The position numbers were made by a program, and so were the translations under genes. Under the pieces are notes generated by a model. It saw only the letters and a program-made list of their open reading frames with translations, was not told the origin of the DNA and ran no database searches. Positions 22,932 to 38,111 of a DNA stretch of 64,000 nt are shown here, piece after piece (position 1 is the stretch's first letter; each line of letters begins with the position of its first letter). The stretch is from NCBI GenBank assembly GCA_021907015.1, contig CP091064.1:1116001-1180000 (forward strand). The letters are read 5' to 3'. Origin of the DNA: Pectobacterium sp. PL152. Lineage in GTDB: Bacteria > Pseudomonadota > Gammaproteobacteria > Enterobacterales > Enterobacteriaceae.

Positions 22932-23642
22932 TCATCTCCGATATATCTTTGTTGCGCCCACCGTGCGGCGCACAGATGCTTTACGCAACCGTGTCCTCAT
23001 CGGCGTAAACGTCAGTGGAATCGTGCGCTTTCGGGCAATAATCAGCGTCAGGCACCCTAGCATCGGAATATGTTTATTCAACTTCCCTTTATTTCTTCGC
23101 CATGGCGTAACATGAAAATGCGTCTGATGAATAACCTCATAGTTCAAGAGCCCCAGCCAGTCCGTGATACGCATTTGAGTAAACATGCGGCTGCAATAGG
23201 GATGCTTTTTATTGAGTCTGGGGATCAGTTTACCCAGGCCAACCAGACTGATCGGATTAAACGTGCTCAGAATTAACCAACCATCGTCGACCAAAACACG
23301 ATCAACTTCGCGCAAAACACGATGCGGATCAGATGAATAAGATAGTGTTTGAGCGAGCAGACAGGCATCGATCGACTTTTCAGAGAAAGGTAATTGATGA
23401 GCATCAGCCACGACTTGAAGATTATCACCAAGTGGTGCCACGTTAACCTGATGCGCAATTGCGCACTCCGTGATATGGATTTCCGCACTCAGTGCCCCGA
23501 CCTTGATAAGATGAAAGCCAAAGAGCTTTGGCCACCATGGCAACAAAGCCAGCTCAAGCGACTCGCGATAAAACTGCCCGCAGGTGATATCATCCCATGA
23601 ATCAGGTGCAACAATGGTCTGAGGGATTTGTGCCGATTTCAT
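22932..23642 (-). CDS. yafS: Class I SAM-dependent methyltransferase YafS
   Basis: A 236-residue protein of the methyltransferase type 11 family, with VVADAHQLPFSEKSIDACLL (motif II region) and a post-motif YSSDPHRVLREVDRVLVDDGWLIL. It corresponds to E. coli YafS by sequence and by position between gloB and rnhA. The substrate is unknown. Divergent from gloB. Confidence 0.9.
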   Translation of the reverse strand: MKSAQIPQTIVAPDSWDDITCGQFYRESLELALLPWWPKLFGFHLIKVGALSAEIHITECAIAHQVNVAPLGDNLQVVADAHQLPFSEKSIDACLLAQTLSYSSDPHRVLREVDRVLVDDGWLILSTFNPISLVGLGKLIPRLNKKHPYCSRMFTQMRITDWLGLLNYEVIHQTHFHVTPWRRNKGKLNKHIPMLGCLTLIIARKRTIPLTFTPMRTRLRKASVRRTVGATKIYRR

Positions 23643-23685
23643 CTTCTGTTCTCGTCCTCAGGCTACCAGCAAAAAGAGGTGATGA

Positions 23686-24439
23686 ATGAATCTTATCAGT
23701 ATCCCTGCACTTCAGGACAACTACATTTGGCTATTGAGCAATAAAGAAAACCGCTGCGTAATCGTCGATCCTGGTGAAGCGCCACCAGTGCTTAAAGCGC
23801 TCGATCAACACGCACTTTTTCCTGAAGCTATCTTACTCACTCACCACCATAACGACCATGTGGGAGGCGTTCGTGAGCTCCTCAAACATTACCCTAGCCT
23901 GCCTGTTTTTGGCCCAAAAGAAACCGCTAAATGTGGCGCAACCTGCCTGGTTGAGGAAGGAAATACCGTCTCTTTGTTAAATTCGGAATTTTCTGTAATT
24001 GAGGTTCCAGGACACACATCTGGTCATATTGCCTACTATAACGCGCCATTTTTGTTCTGTGGCGATACTCTTTTTCGGCGGGATGCGGTCGTATTTTTGA
24101 AGGCACGCCGAAACAAATGTATGAATCAATTCAAAAATAGCAGCTCTCCCTGATGATACGGTAGTGTGCTGCGCGCATGAATACACGCTATCAAACTTAA
24201 GGTTTTCTAATACTATATGGCCTGAAGATCAGAATATTGAAGCTTATCTCCATGAAATCAGTCAGATACGAGAAAAATTGCAGTCTAGCTTACCAACAAC
24301 ATTAGGACTAGAGAGAAGAATCAACCTATTTCTTCGCTGCCATGAATTTGATTTAAAAAGAAAATTATCAAAAGAACCTGAAAATATAGAGAATTGGCAA
24401 GTTTTTGAGATGCTACGCAGCAAGAAAGACTGCTTCTGA
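23686..24439 (+). CDS. gloB: Hydroxyacylglutathione hydrolase (glyoxalase II), two apparent frameshifts
   Basis: GloB hydrolyses S-lactoylglutathione in methylglyoxal detoxification. The metallo-beta-lactamase motif [22 protein letters not shown] and FCGDTLF are present in the first frame, and [13 protein letters not shown] plus LRSKKD in the second. Adding one T to the run at 24071-24075 gives [20 protein letters not shown], and one A at 24133-24137 restores [19 protein letters not shown]. The corrected length is 251 residues, equal to E. coli. The 3' half is more AT-rich than its neighbours. Confidence 0.9.
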
Positions 24440-24510
24440 AGGTTTAGGTTGTGCTATTCCTCTAATCAAAGTATCCTTGCTCGTCTTTTAAGCAAACTAT
24501 TGACCAACAT

Positions 24511-25884
24511 ATGAAGGCTAAAGCGATAATCATCGCCTCAGTCTTGCTGGCGGGTTGTCAGGTTTCACCCCATGACACCTCGCAACCCAAACAGCATGCA
24601 CAGAGTTTGTCTTCGGCAAGTCAAAGTGAAGCAGGAAAGTACACAGATGGTCGAGAGGCCTCAGCGCGATGGTTAGATGACGATAGCCTCGCGCAACGAG
24701 ATCTGTGGAACTTCATTGGCGACGAGCTGAAGATGGAGGTTCCGGATAACGCCCGGATCCGCGAGCAAAAAACGCGTTATTTGAAAAATAAGAGCTATCT
24801 CCACGATGTAACATTACGGGCAGAGCCGTACATGTACTGGATAGTCGAGCAGATTAAGCAACGTAAAATGCCGATGGAACTGGTACTGCTACCCATAGTG
24901 GAGAGCGCTTTTGATCCAAGTGCCACATCATCCGCCAATGCCGCTGGGCTATGGCAGATTATCCCTGGCACAGGACGTAATTATGGTTTGAAACAGAACC
25001 AGTGGTACGACGGACGTCGTGACGTGATTGCGTCAACGACGGCTGCGCTGGATATGATGCAGCGGCTTAACATCATGTTTGATGGCGATTGGTTATTAAC
25101 CGTTGCTGCTTATAACAGTGGTGAAGGTCGTGTCATGCAGGCCATGAAAGCGAATAAAGCGAAAGGGAAATCAACCAACTTCTGGGCGCTGGCGTTACCG
25201 CGTGAAACGTCAATTTATGTTCCTAAGATGCTGGCCTTGAGCGATATCCTGAAAAACAGTAAGAAGTACGGCGTGAGTCTGCCGCAACCCAACGAAAGCC
25301 GAGCATTAGCAAAGGTTGAGCTAGGGCAGCAGATAGAATTGACACAAGCCGCTGAGATGGCTGGTCTGTCGTTGAATAAGCTAAAGAGCTATAACTCGGG
25401 CTATAAGCGTAATGTAACCGCACCAAATGGGCCACATTACATTATGGTTCCTAAAGCTCACGTTGAGCAGTTGAAAGATTCACTGGCTGATGGAGACATC
25501 GCAGCGATTCAACCAACACGCTTGGCACAAGCACAGACAACACCAGTATCACAGCAGTATAAGGTACGTTCAGGTGATACCTTATCGGCAATTGCGGCAC
25601 GGCTTAATGTCAGCACAAAAGATTTGCAGAGTTGGAACAATCTGCGTAGCGCTGGTGCGCTCAAGGTTGGTCAGACGCTGCAGGTTGCCAAAGCTTCAGG
25701 CAATAGCAGTTCTATCACCTATCAAGTTCGGAAGGGTGATTCGCTGGCAAGCATTGCTAAACGCCATGGCGTAAATATCGCTGATGTGATGCGCTGGAAT
25801 ACGGTTATCAACAAGAATGCCAACATCCAGCCAGGCGATCGTCTGACGCTTTATGTTAGCAGTAATATAAAGCCTGATTCTTAA
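24511..25884 (+). CDS. mltD: Membrane-bound lytic murein transglycosylase D
   Basis: MltD cleaves peptidoglycan glycan strands at the outer membrane. The 457-residue precursor has a lipobox LAGC at residues 13-16. The SLT domain (about 100-250) contains LLPIVESAFDPSATSSANAA with the catalytic glutamate and AGLWQIIPGTG. Two LysM repeats follow, near 347-390 (YKVRSGDTLSAIAARL) and 405-450 (YQVRKGDSLASIAKRH). It follows gloB as in E. coli. Confidence 0.97.
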   Translation: MKAKAIIIASVLLAGCQVSPHDTSQPKQHAQSLSSASQSEAGKYTDGREASARWLDDDSLAQRDLWNFIGDELKMEVPDNARIREQKTRYLKNKSYLHDVTLRAEPYMYWIVEQIKQRKMPMELVLLPIVESAFDPSATSSANAAGLWQIIPGTGRNYGLKQNQWYDGRRDVIASTTAALDMMQRLNIMFDGDWLLTVAAYNSGEGRVMQAMKANKAKGKSTNFWALALPRETSIYVPKMLALSDILKNSKKYGVSLPQPNESRALAKVELGQQIELTQAAEMAGLSLNKLKSYNSGYKRNVTAPNGPHYIMVPKAHVEQLKDSLADGDIAAIQPTRLAQAQTTPVSQQYKVRSGDTLSAIAARLNVSTKDLQSWNNLRSAGALKVGQTLQVAKASGNSSSITYQVRKGDSLASIAKRHGVNIADVMRWNTVINKNANIQPGDRLTLYVSSNIKPDS

Positions 25885-25910
25885 CGTCATATCTGAATCA
25901 GTAACAAGAA

Positions 25911-25945
25911 ACAGCCCTCCTATAAATGTAGAGGGCTGTTTTTTT
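25911..25945 (+). terminator. Terminator after mltD
   Basis: The stem ACAGCCCTC/GAGGGCTGT at 25911-25919 and 25931-25939 is followed by a run of Ts to 25945. It also lies at the end of convergent yafD. Confidence 0.85.
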
Positions 25946-25952
25946 ATGGCGA

Positions 25953-26765
25953 TTAAACCAGGCTAAACTCGACGAGCAGTGGGTTGTGATCTGAAGCTTG
26001 AGTCACCAAGACGGAAGACTGGTTTACGGCCAGTTCACGGTAAAAGACGAAATCTAGCGGTCGACCAAACGCCTTGCGCCGCTGGTCATCAACGAAATGT
26101 ACCTCCTGCAACCCCATCCTTGCCGCAAACCGATTAAGTGCGTTAATACGCTGCTGACTCCACGCATTAAAATCTCCAGCCATAATAGCCGGCCCCTGAT
26201 GATGGGTAAGTTGCTCCCCAATTGCAGCCAACTGCTTGGTATAAACCTCAACACCAAAACTAAAGTTAACCGCATGGATATTGATAACCATCAGTCTCTG
26301 CCCATTCTGAAGCGCATAGACCGTCACCAGAGAGGACTTGGCTAAACGCAACAAGGGCTCTCTTTCACGTAAAGGACAGCAATACACCGGCTGAGCAGCT
26401 GACAACGTCATCACACCAGATGGATGTTGTGGAAGAATAATCGCGGGCACTTGATCGGCAGAGAGATAATTACTGGTTGCAAAACGGATGAGGTCTGGCG
26501 TACTTTGTGCCTCCTGCAACAAGACTAGCTGAGTACCTTTGCCGAAATTCTGTAAAACGGAAAGCCAGTTCATTCGTTGCTGCTTGAAAATGTTCCACAC
26601 CATTACGCGTAAAACATCTCCCTCCAGCAGCAATGAGCCTGTCGGTAGCGCTTGCCCCGGATAATGCATTTCCCCGGGAGGAAAGATACGTTCAACTGGC
26701 TGGCCAGCAACATATCTCATTGCATAGGTTTTTTTTCCGCACGCGTTATCCACTATCAGTTTCAA
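25953..26765 (-). CDS. yafD: Endonuclease/exonuclease/phosphatase family protein YafD
   Basis: A 270-residue protein of the EEP superfamily. [15 protein letters not shown] supplies the metal-binding glutamate, [16 protein letters not shown] the GDFN motif, and [12 protein letters not shown] the catalytic SDH motif. It matches E. coli YafD closely from [11 protein letters not shown] onward. The physiological substrate is not established. It lies just upstream of the 3' end of the rRNA operon. Confidence 0.92.
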   Translation of the reverse strand: MKLIVDNACGKKTYAMRYVAGQPVERIFPPGEMHYPGQALPTGSLLLEGDVLRVMVWNIFKQQRMNWLSVLQNFGKGTQLVLLQEAQSTPDLIRFATSNYLSADQVPAIILPQHPSGVMTLSAAQPVYCCPLREREPLLRLAKSSLVTVYALQNGQRLMVINIHAVNFSFGVEVYTKQLAAIGEQLTHHQGPAIMAGDFNAWSQQRINALNRFAARMGLQEVHFVDDQRRKAFGRPLDFVFYRELAVNQSSVLVTQASDHNPLLVEFSLV

Positions 26766-26930
26766 TACACTAAATACCCTATCAAAAAGAGTTCTCTTCT
26801 GTTATAAGAATTTTATCGCAGACTTGCAATGTACACCTGAAGATAGGGAAGGAAAAATAAAATGGCGAGCAAAAACAACAAGTGAGAGAAGAGAGGAATT
26901 CACCTAAAAGTACTAATGTCTAAATGTGCA

Positions 26931-26960
26931 AAAGCCCTAAGCGTTAACTTAGGGCTTTTT
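26931..26960 (-). terminator. Terminator of the rRNA operon
   Basis: The stem GCCCTAAG/CTTAGGGC (26934-26941, 26948-26955) is flanked by AAAA on the left, giving a U tail on the minus strand, and TTTTT on the right. It lies just downstream of the last tRNA of the minus-strand operon. Confidence 0.85.
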
Positions 26961-26970
26961 GCATAATAAG

Positions 26971-27047
26971 TGGCGGAACGGACGGGGCTCGAACCCGCGA
27001 CCCCCTGCGTGACAGGCAGGTATTCTAACCAACTGAACTACCGCTCC
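26971..27047 (-). tRNA. tRNA-Asp (GTC), distal gene of the rRNA operon
   Basis: A 77-nt tRNA with encoded CCA and anticodon GTC, identical in the gene body to the copy at 21407-21483. It follows 5S rRNA, the place of aspU in E. coli rrnH. Confidence 0.98.
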
Positions 27048-27097
27048 ACCGAATTTCTCTACAACCACCAGATTACTCCGGCTTACTGCTTAATTTG

Positions 27098-27217
27098 ATG
27101 CCTGGCAGTTCCCTACTCTCACATGGGGAAGCCCCACACTACCATCGGCGCTACGGCGTTTCACTTCTGAGTTCGGCATGGGGTCAGGTGGGACCACCGC
27201 GCTATCGCCGCCAGGCA
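27098..27217 (-). rRNA. rrf: 5S ribosomal RNA
   Basis: A 120-nt sequence, read on the minus strand from TGCCTGGCGGCGATAGCGCG to CTGCCAGGCAT, matching enterobacterial 5S rRNA. The terminal stem is intact. Confidence 0.98.
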
Positions 27218-27355
27218 AATTCTGTTTCATTCCAACCGTTACTTAACATGACCCTATTTCTCTGTCATCTCCGCAACCATCAGAACCAATCCTAAAACAA
27301 GCTGAATATCGGTTATATGAGTCTTTCGTCACCCACAAAACACCTTCGGTGTTGT

Positions 27356-30262
<2,907 letters not shown>

Positions 30263-30403
30263 TCACAACCCGAAGATGTTTCGATTGATTCATCATCGCG
30301 CTGCGATTATTTGAGAGACTCATTGACAGACTGATTCGTCATGAATACCCGCAGGCACCACGTACGTTCAGCTGTCATGTTTCAATTTTCAGCTTGTTCC
30401 AGA

Positions 30404-30416
30404 TTGTTAAAGAGCA
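30404..30416 (-). promoter_or_regulatory. boxA antitermination site in the 16S-23S spacer
   Basis: On the minus strand the sequence TGCTCTTTAACAA matches the rrn boxA element bound by NusB-NusE. It lies between tRNA-Ala and 23S, the usual place for the spacer boxA. Confidence 0.85.
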
Positions 30417-30464
30417 AAATACTTCGCAGCATACTGTTTCCAATACGCTCTGAAGTCTTTTTAA

Positions 30465-30540
30465 TGGTGGAGCTATGCGGGATCGAACCGCAGACCTCCT
30501 GCGTGCAAAGCAGGCGCTCTCCCAGCTGAGCTATAGCCCC
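30465..30540 (-). tRNA. tRNA-Ala (TGC)
   Basis: A 76-nt tRNA with encoded CCA; the anticodon loop CTTTGCACG gives TGC. It is the second spacer tRNA of the rRNA operon. Confidence 0.98.
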
Positions 30541-30582
30541 ATCGTTGCTTACAGATACCTTACATACCACTCACGGAAGAGT

Positions 30583-30659
<77 letters not shown>

Positions 30660-30732
30660 ATTAAGGTATTTCTGCTCGTTATTTTCATCAGACAATCTGT
30701 GTGAGCACTTCACTTAACACACATCTTCTTGG

Positions 30733-32274
<1,542 letters not shown>

Positions 32275-32423
32275 AAGATTTGTTTGATTTGCTGAACTCG
32301 TCAGCGATGCTCAAAGAATTAAAACTGTTTATTCGTAATGAATTTACTGTTGTTCACTCTTCAAGACTTTTTATATCGTTAAGATACGGTCTTGTGAGTG
32401 CCCACACAGATTGTCTGATTAAA

Positions 32424-32436
32424 TTGTTAAAGAGCA
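32424..32436 (-). promoter_or_regulatory. boxA antitermination site in the rRNA leader
   Basis: Minus-strand TGCTCTTTAACAA in the leader between promoter P2 and 16S, matching the rrn boxA consensus. Confidence 0.85.
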
Positions 32437-32466
32437 GTGCCACATCTTCCGTGGCGCGGGCCGCAT

Positions 32467-32494
32467 ATATTATGCTTTTCCGCTGTGAAGTCAA
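32467..32494 (-). promoter_or_regulatory. rRNA operon promoter P2
   Basis: On the minus strand, -35 TTGACT (32494-32489) and -10 TAATAT (32472-32467) are 16 bp apart, followed by a very GC-rich discriminator GCGGCCCGCGCC. This matches rrn P2 architecture. Confidence 0.85.
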
Positions 32495-32574
32495 GTCATT
32501 ACTGACCGCCTTCGTTGAATCTTTTTCTGTCACACCAACTTCGTGAATCGCTGTTGCCGTGTCAGTGGAGGCGC

Positions 32575-32645
32575 ATTATAGGGACTTCTCGCCGCCTGAC
32601 AAGCGCTAAATGCAAAATAATTTTCAACCGTTCAAAAACAAACCA
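32575..32645 (-). promoter_or_regulatory. rRNA operon promoter P1 with UP element
   Basis: On the minus strand, -35 TTGTCA (32602-32597) and a perfect -10 TATAAT (32580-32575) are 16 bp apart, followed by GCGCCTCCACTGACAC. An A/T-rich stretch upstream (TTGAAAATTATTTTGC) fits an UP element. This is the DksA/ppGpp-sensitive class of promoter; dksA itself lies in the same window. Confidence 0.88.
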
Positions 32646-32705
32646 AAAGACACCATTTCGCATACTTCACATACAGAAAATGAATGCAATCTGAGCTAGC
32701 CATGT

Positions 32706-32741
32706 AAAAACGGGTGCATCCATCAACGAATGCACCCGTTT
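32706..32741 (-). terminator. Terminator of clpB
   Basis: The stem AAACGGGTGCAT/ATGCACCCGTTT (32708-32719, 32730-32741) leads on the minus strand into TTTTTAC. It lies 26 bp after the clpB stop. Confidence 0.85.
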
Positions 32742-32766
32742 ATCGCTTACCGTTTCACTCACATGA

Positions 32767-35340
32767 TTATTGCCGTGCGACTATCTGTTCACCTTCAACA
32801 TCTAATGTGATCGGTTTACCGGGGATCAATTTGCCACCAAGCATCTGCTGAGCAAGTGGGTTCTCTATCAGTTGCTGTATCGCTCTTTTAAGCGGACGCG
32901 CACCATAGACAGGATCAAACCCAACTTCGCCGAGCATATCTAAAGCCGCACCCGTCATCGTGACACTATATCCACGTTCTTCAAGACGTTTGTATAGTCT
33001 CTGAAGCTGAATCTGTGCGATCGACGTAATGTGTGCTCTTCCCAGTGGATGGAATACCACAACCTCATCGATACGGTTAATAAATTCAGGGCGGAAGCTG
33101 TGACTAACAACTTCAAGTACCATGTCTCTCATTTCGGTGTAGCCGCGCTCACCAAAACGTTCCTGAATAAGGTCAGACCCCAGATTTGACGTCATGATGA
33201 CCACCGTATTACGGAAGTCGACCGTTCTGCCCTGGCCATCAGTAAGGCGACCATCATCCAATACCTGAAGCAGAATATTGAACACATCAGGGTGCGCTTT
33301 TTCGATCTCATCCAGCAAAATGACCGAATAAGGACGGCGGCGTACCGCTTCCGTCAGATACCCTCCTTCTTCATAACCGACGTATCCAGGAGGCGCACCG
33401 ACCAAACGTGAAACCGAATGTTTTTCCATGAACTCAGACATATCGATACGCACCATGGCGTCGTCACTGTCGAAGAGGAAAGTCGCCAGTGTTTTACAAA
33501 GTTCCGTTTTCCCTACGCCAGTTGGGCCAAGGAACAGGAACGAGCCAATTGGACGATTAGGGTCAGATAGCCCTGCCCGGCTGCGACGGATAGAATTCGC
33601 TACCGCCTCGACGGCTTCGTTCTGCCCAATCACACGCTGATGCAGTTCGTCTTCCATGCGCAATAATTTTTCTTTCTCGCTTTCCAGCATGCGAGAAACA
33701 GGAATACCAGTCCAACGCGCCAGTACATCAGCGATTTCAACATCCGTTACTCGATTACGCAGCAAATGCATCGTTTTCCCTTCCTGCTGCGTTGCTGCTG
33801 CCAACTGTTTCTCTAGCTCAGGGATTTTGCCGTATTGCAGTTCAGACATTTTCCCCAGATCGCCCTGACGACGAGCCTGTTCCAGCGCAATTTTCGCCTG
33901 CTCTAAAGACGCTTTAATATTCTGCGTTCCCGTAAGTGACGCTTTTTCTGCTTTCCACTCTTCTTCTTGCTGGGAATATTCGCGCTCTTTTTGGTCAAGT
34001 TCCGCACTCAGCAATTCAAGCCGCTTTTGGCTGGCTTCATCAGATTCTTTTTTCAGCGCCTGTTGCTCCAGCTTTAGCTGAATGATACGGCGCTCAAGCC
34101 GATCGAGGGGCTCGGGTTTTGAATCAATCTGAATGCGAATACTGGATGCGGCTTCATCAATCAGGTCAATCGCCTTATCCGGCAATTGACGATCCGCGAT
34201 ATAGCGATGAGAGAGCATCGCCGCCGCCACAATCGCCGGGTCAGTGATTTGTACGTGATGGTGCAATTCATAGCGCTCTTTCAGTCCACGCAAAATCGCA
34301 ATTGTGTCCTCAACGGTCGGTTCCGCGACAAACACCTTTTGGAAGCGGCGCTCAAGAGCTGCATCTTTTTCAATATACTGCCGATACTCATCCAGCGTAG
34401 TCGCTCCGACGCAATGCAACTCACCACGAGCCAACGCAGGTTTTAGCATATTGCCGGCATCCATCGCGCCATCGGCTTTACCCGCGCCAACCATCGTATG
34501 GAGTTCATCAATAAACAGAATGACGTTGCCTTCCTGCTTAGACAGATCGTTGAGCACGCCTTTCAAACGCTCTTCAAACTCACCACGGTATTTCGCACCA
34601 GCCACCAGCGCGCCCATATCCAGTGAAAGTACGCGCTTGTTTTTCAGGCCTTCAGGCACTTCACCATTAACGATACGCTGGGCTAACCCTTCTACTATCG
34701 CGGTTTTACCCACGCCGGGTTCGCCGATTAATACCGGATTATTTTTAGTTCGACGCTGCAAAACCTGAATAGTGCGGCGAATCTCTTCATCACGCCCGAT
34801 CACAGGATCGAGTTTGCCTTGTTCCGCACGTTCCGTGAGATCAATCGTGAATTTCTTCAATGCCTGGCGCTGATCCTCAGCCCCTTGATCGCTCACTTGC
34901 TCTCCTCCTCTCACTTGATCAATCGCGTTTGTTACCCCTTGCTGCGTAACACCCGCCTTCTTCAATATGTCCCCCAACGTGCCGCGAGACTCCAGCGCAG
35001 CGAGCACGAAAAGCTCCGAAGAGATAAAAGTATCGCTGCGCTTTTGCGCGAGCTTGTCGCACATATTCAATACGCGGACTAATTCGCTCGAAGGTTGGAC
35101 ATCACCATCAGTGCCTTCAACCTGAGGCAAACGCGTGATTGCCTGGTCGATTTCAGTTTTCAGGTGATTAAGATTGGCTCCGGCAACAGTCAGAAGTGGA
35201 CCAACCGTTCCACCATCCTGATGAAGCAAAGCACTCATCAAGTGAAGGGGTTCAATAAACTGGTGGTCGCGCCCGAGGGCGAGAGACTGGGCATCAGCAA
35301 GAGCAAGTTGGAATTTATTGGTAAGACGATCCAGACGCAT
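32767..35340 (-). CDS. clpB: ATP-dependent disaggregase ClpB
   Basis: ClpB dissolves protein aggregates together with DnaK. The 857-residue product has the exact E. coli length. An N-terminal Clp repeat domain is followed by NBD1 with Walker A GEPGVGKT, a long coiled-coil middle domain (about 410-530), and NBD2 with Walker [10 protein letters not shown] choose the ATG at 35340 ([11 protein letters not shown]), preceded by GGGAGGAGTT, over the in-frame ATG 12 bases upstream. A sigma-32 promoter lies just upstream, and pgeF and rluD precede it on the same strand. Confidence 0.98.
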   Translation of the reverse strand: MRLDRLTNKFQLALADAQSLALGRDHQFIEPLHLMSALLHQDGGTVGPLLTVAGANLNHLKTEIDQAITRLPQVEGTDGDVQPSSELVRVLNMCDKLAQKRSDTFISSELFVLAALESRGTLGDILKKAGVTQQGVTNAIDQVRGGEQVSDQGAEDQRQALKKFTIDLTERAEQGKLDPVIGRDEEIRRTIQVLQRRTKNNPVLIGEPGVGKTAIVEGLAQRIVNGEVPEGLKNKRVLSLDMGALVAGAKYRGEFEERLKGVLNDLSKQEGNVILFIDELHTMVGAGKADGAMDAGNMLKPALARGELHCVGATTLDEYRQYIEKDAALERRFQKVFVAEPTVEDTIAILRGLKERYELHHHVQITDPAIVAAAMLSHRYIADRQLPDKAIDLIDEAASSIRIQIDSKPEPLDRLERRIIQLKLEQQALKKESDEASQKRLELLSAELDQKEREYSQQEEEWKAEKASLTGTQNIKASLEQAKIALEQARRQGDLGKMSELQYGKIPELEKQLAAATQQEGKTMHLLRNRVTDVEIADVLARWTGIPVSRMLESEKEKLLRMEDELHQRVIGQNEAVEAVANSIRRSRAGLSDPNRPIGSFLFLGPTGVGKTELCKTLATFLFDSDDAMVRIDMSEFMEKHSVSRLVGAPPGYVGYEEGGYLTEAVRRRPYSVILLDEIEKAHPDVFNILLQVLDDGRLTDGQGRTVDFRNTVVIMTSNLGSDLIQERFGERGYTEMRDMVLEVVSHSFRPEFINRIDEVVVFHPLGRAHITSIAQIQLQRLYKRLEERGYSVTMTGAALDMLGEVGFDPVYGARPLKRAIQQLIENPLAQQMLGGKLIPGKPITLDVEGEQIVARQ

Positions 35341-35379
35341 AACTCCTCCCATACACTGGTCAAAATTGCTACTGGAGAT

Positions 35380-35409
35380 TAAATGAGGTCATCCCTCAAA
35401 AATTTCAAG
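35380..35409 (-). promoter_or_regulatory. Sigma-32 heat-shock promoter of clpB
   Basis: On the minus strand, -35 CTTGAAA (35409-35403) and -10 CCTCATTTA (35388-35380) are 14 bp apart. This fits the sigma-32 consensus (CTTGAA, 13-15 bp, CCCCATNT). It is about 40 bp before the clpB start, so clpB can be induced apart from pgeF-rluD. Confidence 0.85.
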
Positions 35410-35473
35410 GTTATTTTGCCAGTCGTGACGGGATTTAAACGTTACTTGTCCTGGATCGTCTTAATTCAATAGG

Positions 35474-36198
35474 TTATATCAGCCAGATTAAACTTGCCAT
35501 ACGGCCAGTCACGCCATCACGCCGATAAGAGAAAAATTTGTGAGGTTCGCTCACAGTACAGGCGTTTCCACCAAAAATTTGTGTTACCCCTGCGGCGCGT
35601 AAACGTAAACTTGCCAGTCGGTAGATATCGGCAAAAAATTTATTTCCTTCAGGCCGAAATGCAGAAGCCGCTGCTGCATCATGCTGAATAAATGCGTCTC
35701 TCACTTCAGGACCGACTTCAAACGCATCAGGCCCGATAGCGGGTCCCAGCCACGCCATGATCTGCGTGGGCTGCGCACGGAAACAGGCTAATGTTTCCTC
35801 CAATACCCCTGCGTGCAACCCCCGCCAGCCAGCATGTGCAGCAGCAACTTCACCGCCGTTGATTGCACAAAAAAGCACGGGGAGACAGTCAGCCGTCATC
35901 ACCGCACAGACCTCCCCTTTCTTATCGGTATAAGCAGCATCACCGCAAACAGACGTGGGGGATATCTCGCCAATACGAATCACATCGGTACCGTGAACCT
36001 GCTCCAGCCAATGCGGCATGGCTGGGAGACCGGCCATCTCCACCAGCGCTTGCCGATTTGCGGTAACGTGTGCAGGCTCATCCCCACATGATTCCCCAAA
36101 TTCAGCGAATCATAAGGTGCAACACTATGTCCGCCAACACGCGTCGTACTACAAGATTTCACACTTTCTGGCAAAGGCCAGTCGGGGTATATCAGCAT
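35474..36198 (-). CDS. pgeF: Peptidoglycan editing factor PgeF (YfiH, laccase-domain), apparent frameshift
   Basis: PgeF (YfiH) hydrolyses misincorporated muropeptide precursors containing serine instead of alanine. The C-terminal frame has VCAVMTADCLPVLFC, VAAAHAGWRGLHAG and FFSYRRDGVTGRMASLIWL; the N-terminal frame has MLIYPDWPLPESVKSC and GGHSVAPYDSLNLGNHVG. One extra base in the four-C run at 36082-36085 (G on the coding strand) joins them as NHVGDEPAHVTANRQALVE. The corrected protein has 241 residues, the family size. It is the middle gene of rluD-pgeF-clpB. Confidence 0.92.
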
Positions 36199-36241
36199 AG
36201 TCCGTCACCTCTATAAATCGGCACTTATCGTATTGAATACC

Positions 36242-37219
36242 TTACCAGTCGAGCTGATCTTTAAATTCTTCGGTATCGGCTTTCAGCGCATCAATCAGAT
36301 CAACCATATCCTGCGGCAATTCCGCATGCCATTCCATGTGAATGCCGGTAATCGGATGGTAGAAACGCAACATGGTGGCATGCAGCGCCTGACGATCGAA
36401 ACCACGCAGTGTATCAATGAACGCTTCCGAAGCGCCTCTTGGCGGGCGAGGACGACCGCCGTATAGCTGATCGCCAACCAGAGGATGATTAATGTGCGCC
36501 ATATGCACACGAATCTGATGGGTACGCCCCGTTTCCAGGCGCAACCGCAAACGGGTATGCGCACGGAAATGTTCCATGATGCGATAATGTGTCACAGCAG
36601 GCTTACCCATTGGGTGCACCGCCATATGAGTACGCTTGGTTGAATGGCGGGCGATAGGTTGATCGACCATGCCGCCTGCCGTCATCGAGCCAATCGCAAC
36701 GGCTTCATACTCACGCGTAATTTCGCGCGCCTGTAGCGCCTCAACTAAACGCGTCTGTGCTGGAACGGTTTTCGCGACCACCATGAGCCCGGTGGTATCT
36801 TTATCAAGCCGGTGCACAATACCGGCACGAGGCACATCGACAATCTCAGGATAATGATGCAGCAAGGCATTCAATACCGTGCCATCCGGGTTACCCGCTC
36901 CGGGGTGAACCACCAGATCTCTGGGTTTGTTGATGACCAGGATGTCCTGATCTTCATACACGATATCGAGCTTGATATCCTGAGCTTCCCAGCGGGCTTC
37001 TTCTTCAATCAATGCATCAATCGCTACCGATTCGCCGCCAAGTACTTTCTCTTTTGGCTTATTGGTGACATTGCCGTTAATCTGTACCCGATTCTCAAGA
37101 ATCCACTCTTTTATGCGGGATCGTGAATAATCAGGGAACAATTCGGCCAAAGCCTGATCTAAACGTTGTCCGAGTTGAGATTCGGCCACCGTTGCGGTGA
37201 GTTGTACTTGTTGTGCCAT
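36242..37219 (-). CDS. rluD: 23S rRNA pseudouridine(1911/1915/1917) synthase
   Basis: RluD modifies three uridines in helix 69 of 23S rRNA. The 325-residue protein has an N-terminal S4 domain (about 18-80, RLDQALAELFPDYSRSRIKEW) and the catalytic motif GIVHRLDKDTTGLMV, whose HRLD aspartate is the nucleophile. The TGRTHQIRVHMAHINHPLVGD motif is intact. It is divergent from bamD, as in E. coli. Confidence 0.97.
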   Translation of the reverse strand: MAQQVQLTATVAESQLGQRLDQALAELFPDYSRSRIKEWILENRVQINGNVTNKPKEKVLGGESVAIDALIEEEARWEAQDIKLDIVYEDQDILVINKPRDLVVHPGAGNPDGTVLNALLHHYPEIVDVPRAGIVHRLDKDTTGLMVVAKTVPAQTRLVEALQAREITREYEAVAIGSMTAGGMVDQPIARHSTKRTHMAVHPMGKPAVTHYRIMEHFRAHTRLRLRLETGRTHQIRVHMAHINHPLVGDQLYGGRPRPPRGASEAFIDTLRGFDRQALHATMLRFYHPITGIHMEWHAELPQDMVDLIDALKADTEEFKDQLDW

Positions 37220-37353
37220 ATTATGCAGCTTCTTCGTTAACGTTGGGTTTTGACGGCGACGCCGTTTAAAATAATGTACTATTGTAGCTGGTCTAAATCG
37301 GGAGCTTAACGGACAGTCTCCCGGAATAACATTCTGAGGATAATCAAAACGTC

Positions 37354-38088
37354 ATGACGCGTATGAAATATCTGGTGGCTGCCGCCACGTTGAGCCTGGC
37401 GCTGGCTGGTTGCTCCAGCAATTCCAAAGATGCGGTTCCTGATAGTCCGCCATCTGAAATCTATGCCAATGCTCAACAAAAACTGCAGGACGGCAACTTT
37501 AAAGCAGCCATCACGCAGTTGGAAGCACTGGATAACCGGTATCCGTTTGGTCCCTATTCGCAGCAAGTACAGCTGGATTTGATCTACGCCTATTACAAAT
37601 CCGCAGAGCTGCCATTGGCCCAAGCATCTATTGACCGCTTCCTGCGACTCAACCCGACCCATCCAAACGTGGATTATGTCCTGTACATGCGCGGCCTTAC
37701 CGACATGGCGCTGGATGATAGCGCGTTACAAGGCTTCTTCGGCGTCGATCGTTCCGATCGCGATCCGCAGTATGCCCGCACCGCATTTCGGGATTTCAGC
37801 AAGCTCATTCAGGGATATCCGAACAGCCAATACGCCACCGACGCAAACAAGCGTTTGGTTTACCTCAAAGAGCGTCTGGCAAAGTATGAACTTTCTGTCG
37901 CGCAATACTACACGAAACGCGGCGCTTATGTGGCAGTAGTTAATCGCGTTGAGCAAATGCTGCGTGATTACCCTGATACTCAAGCAACAAAAACTGCCCT
38001 GCCGTTGATGGAAAATGCCTATCGTGAACTGCAACTGGCCGCACAGGCAGACAAAGTCGCAAAAGTTATTGCCGCGAACCCGGCATAA
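37354..38088 (+). CDS. bamD: Outer membrane assembly lipoprotein BamD
   Basis: BamD is the essential lipoprotein partner of BamA in outer-membrane protein assembly. The 244-residue precursor has a signal peptide with lipobox LAGC ending at Cys20, followed by five TPR-like repeats (first near [20 protein letters not shown]). It matches E. coli BamD throughout. A strong terminator follows. Confidence 0.97.
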   Translation: MTRMKYLVAAATLSLALAGCSSNSKDAVPDSPPSEIYANAQQKLQDGNFKAAITQLEALDNRYPFGPYSQQVQLDLIYAYYKSAELPLAQASIDRFLRLNPTHPNVDYVLYMRGLTDMALDDSALQGFFGVDRSDRDPQYARTAFRDFSKLIQGYPNSQYATDANKRLVYLKERLAKYELSVAQYYTKRGAYVAVVNRVEQMLRDYPDTQATKTALPLMENAYRELQLAAQADKVAKVIAANPA

Positions 38089-38111
38089 ACGATAAGCCAC
38101 ACAATAATGAG

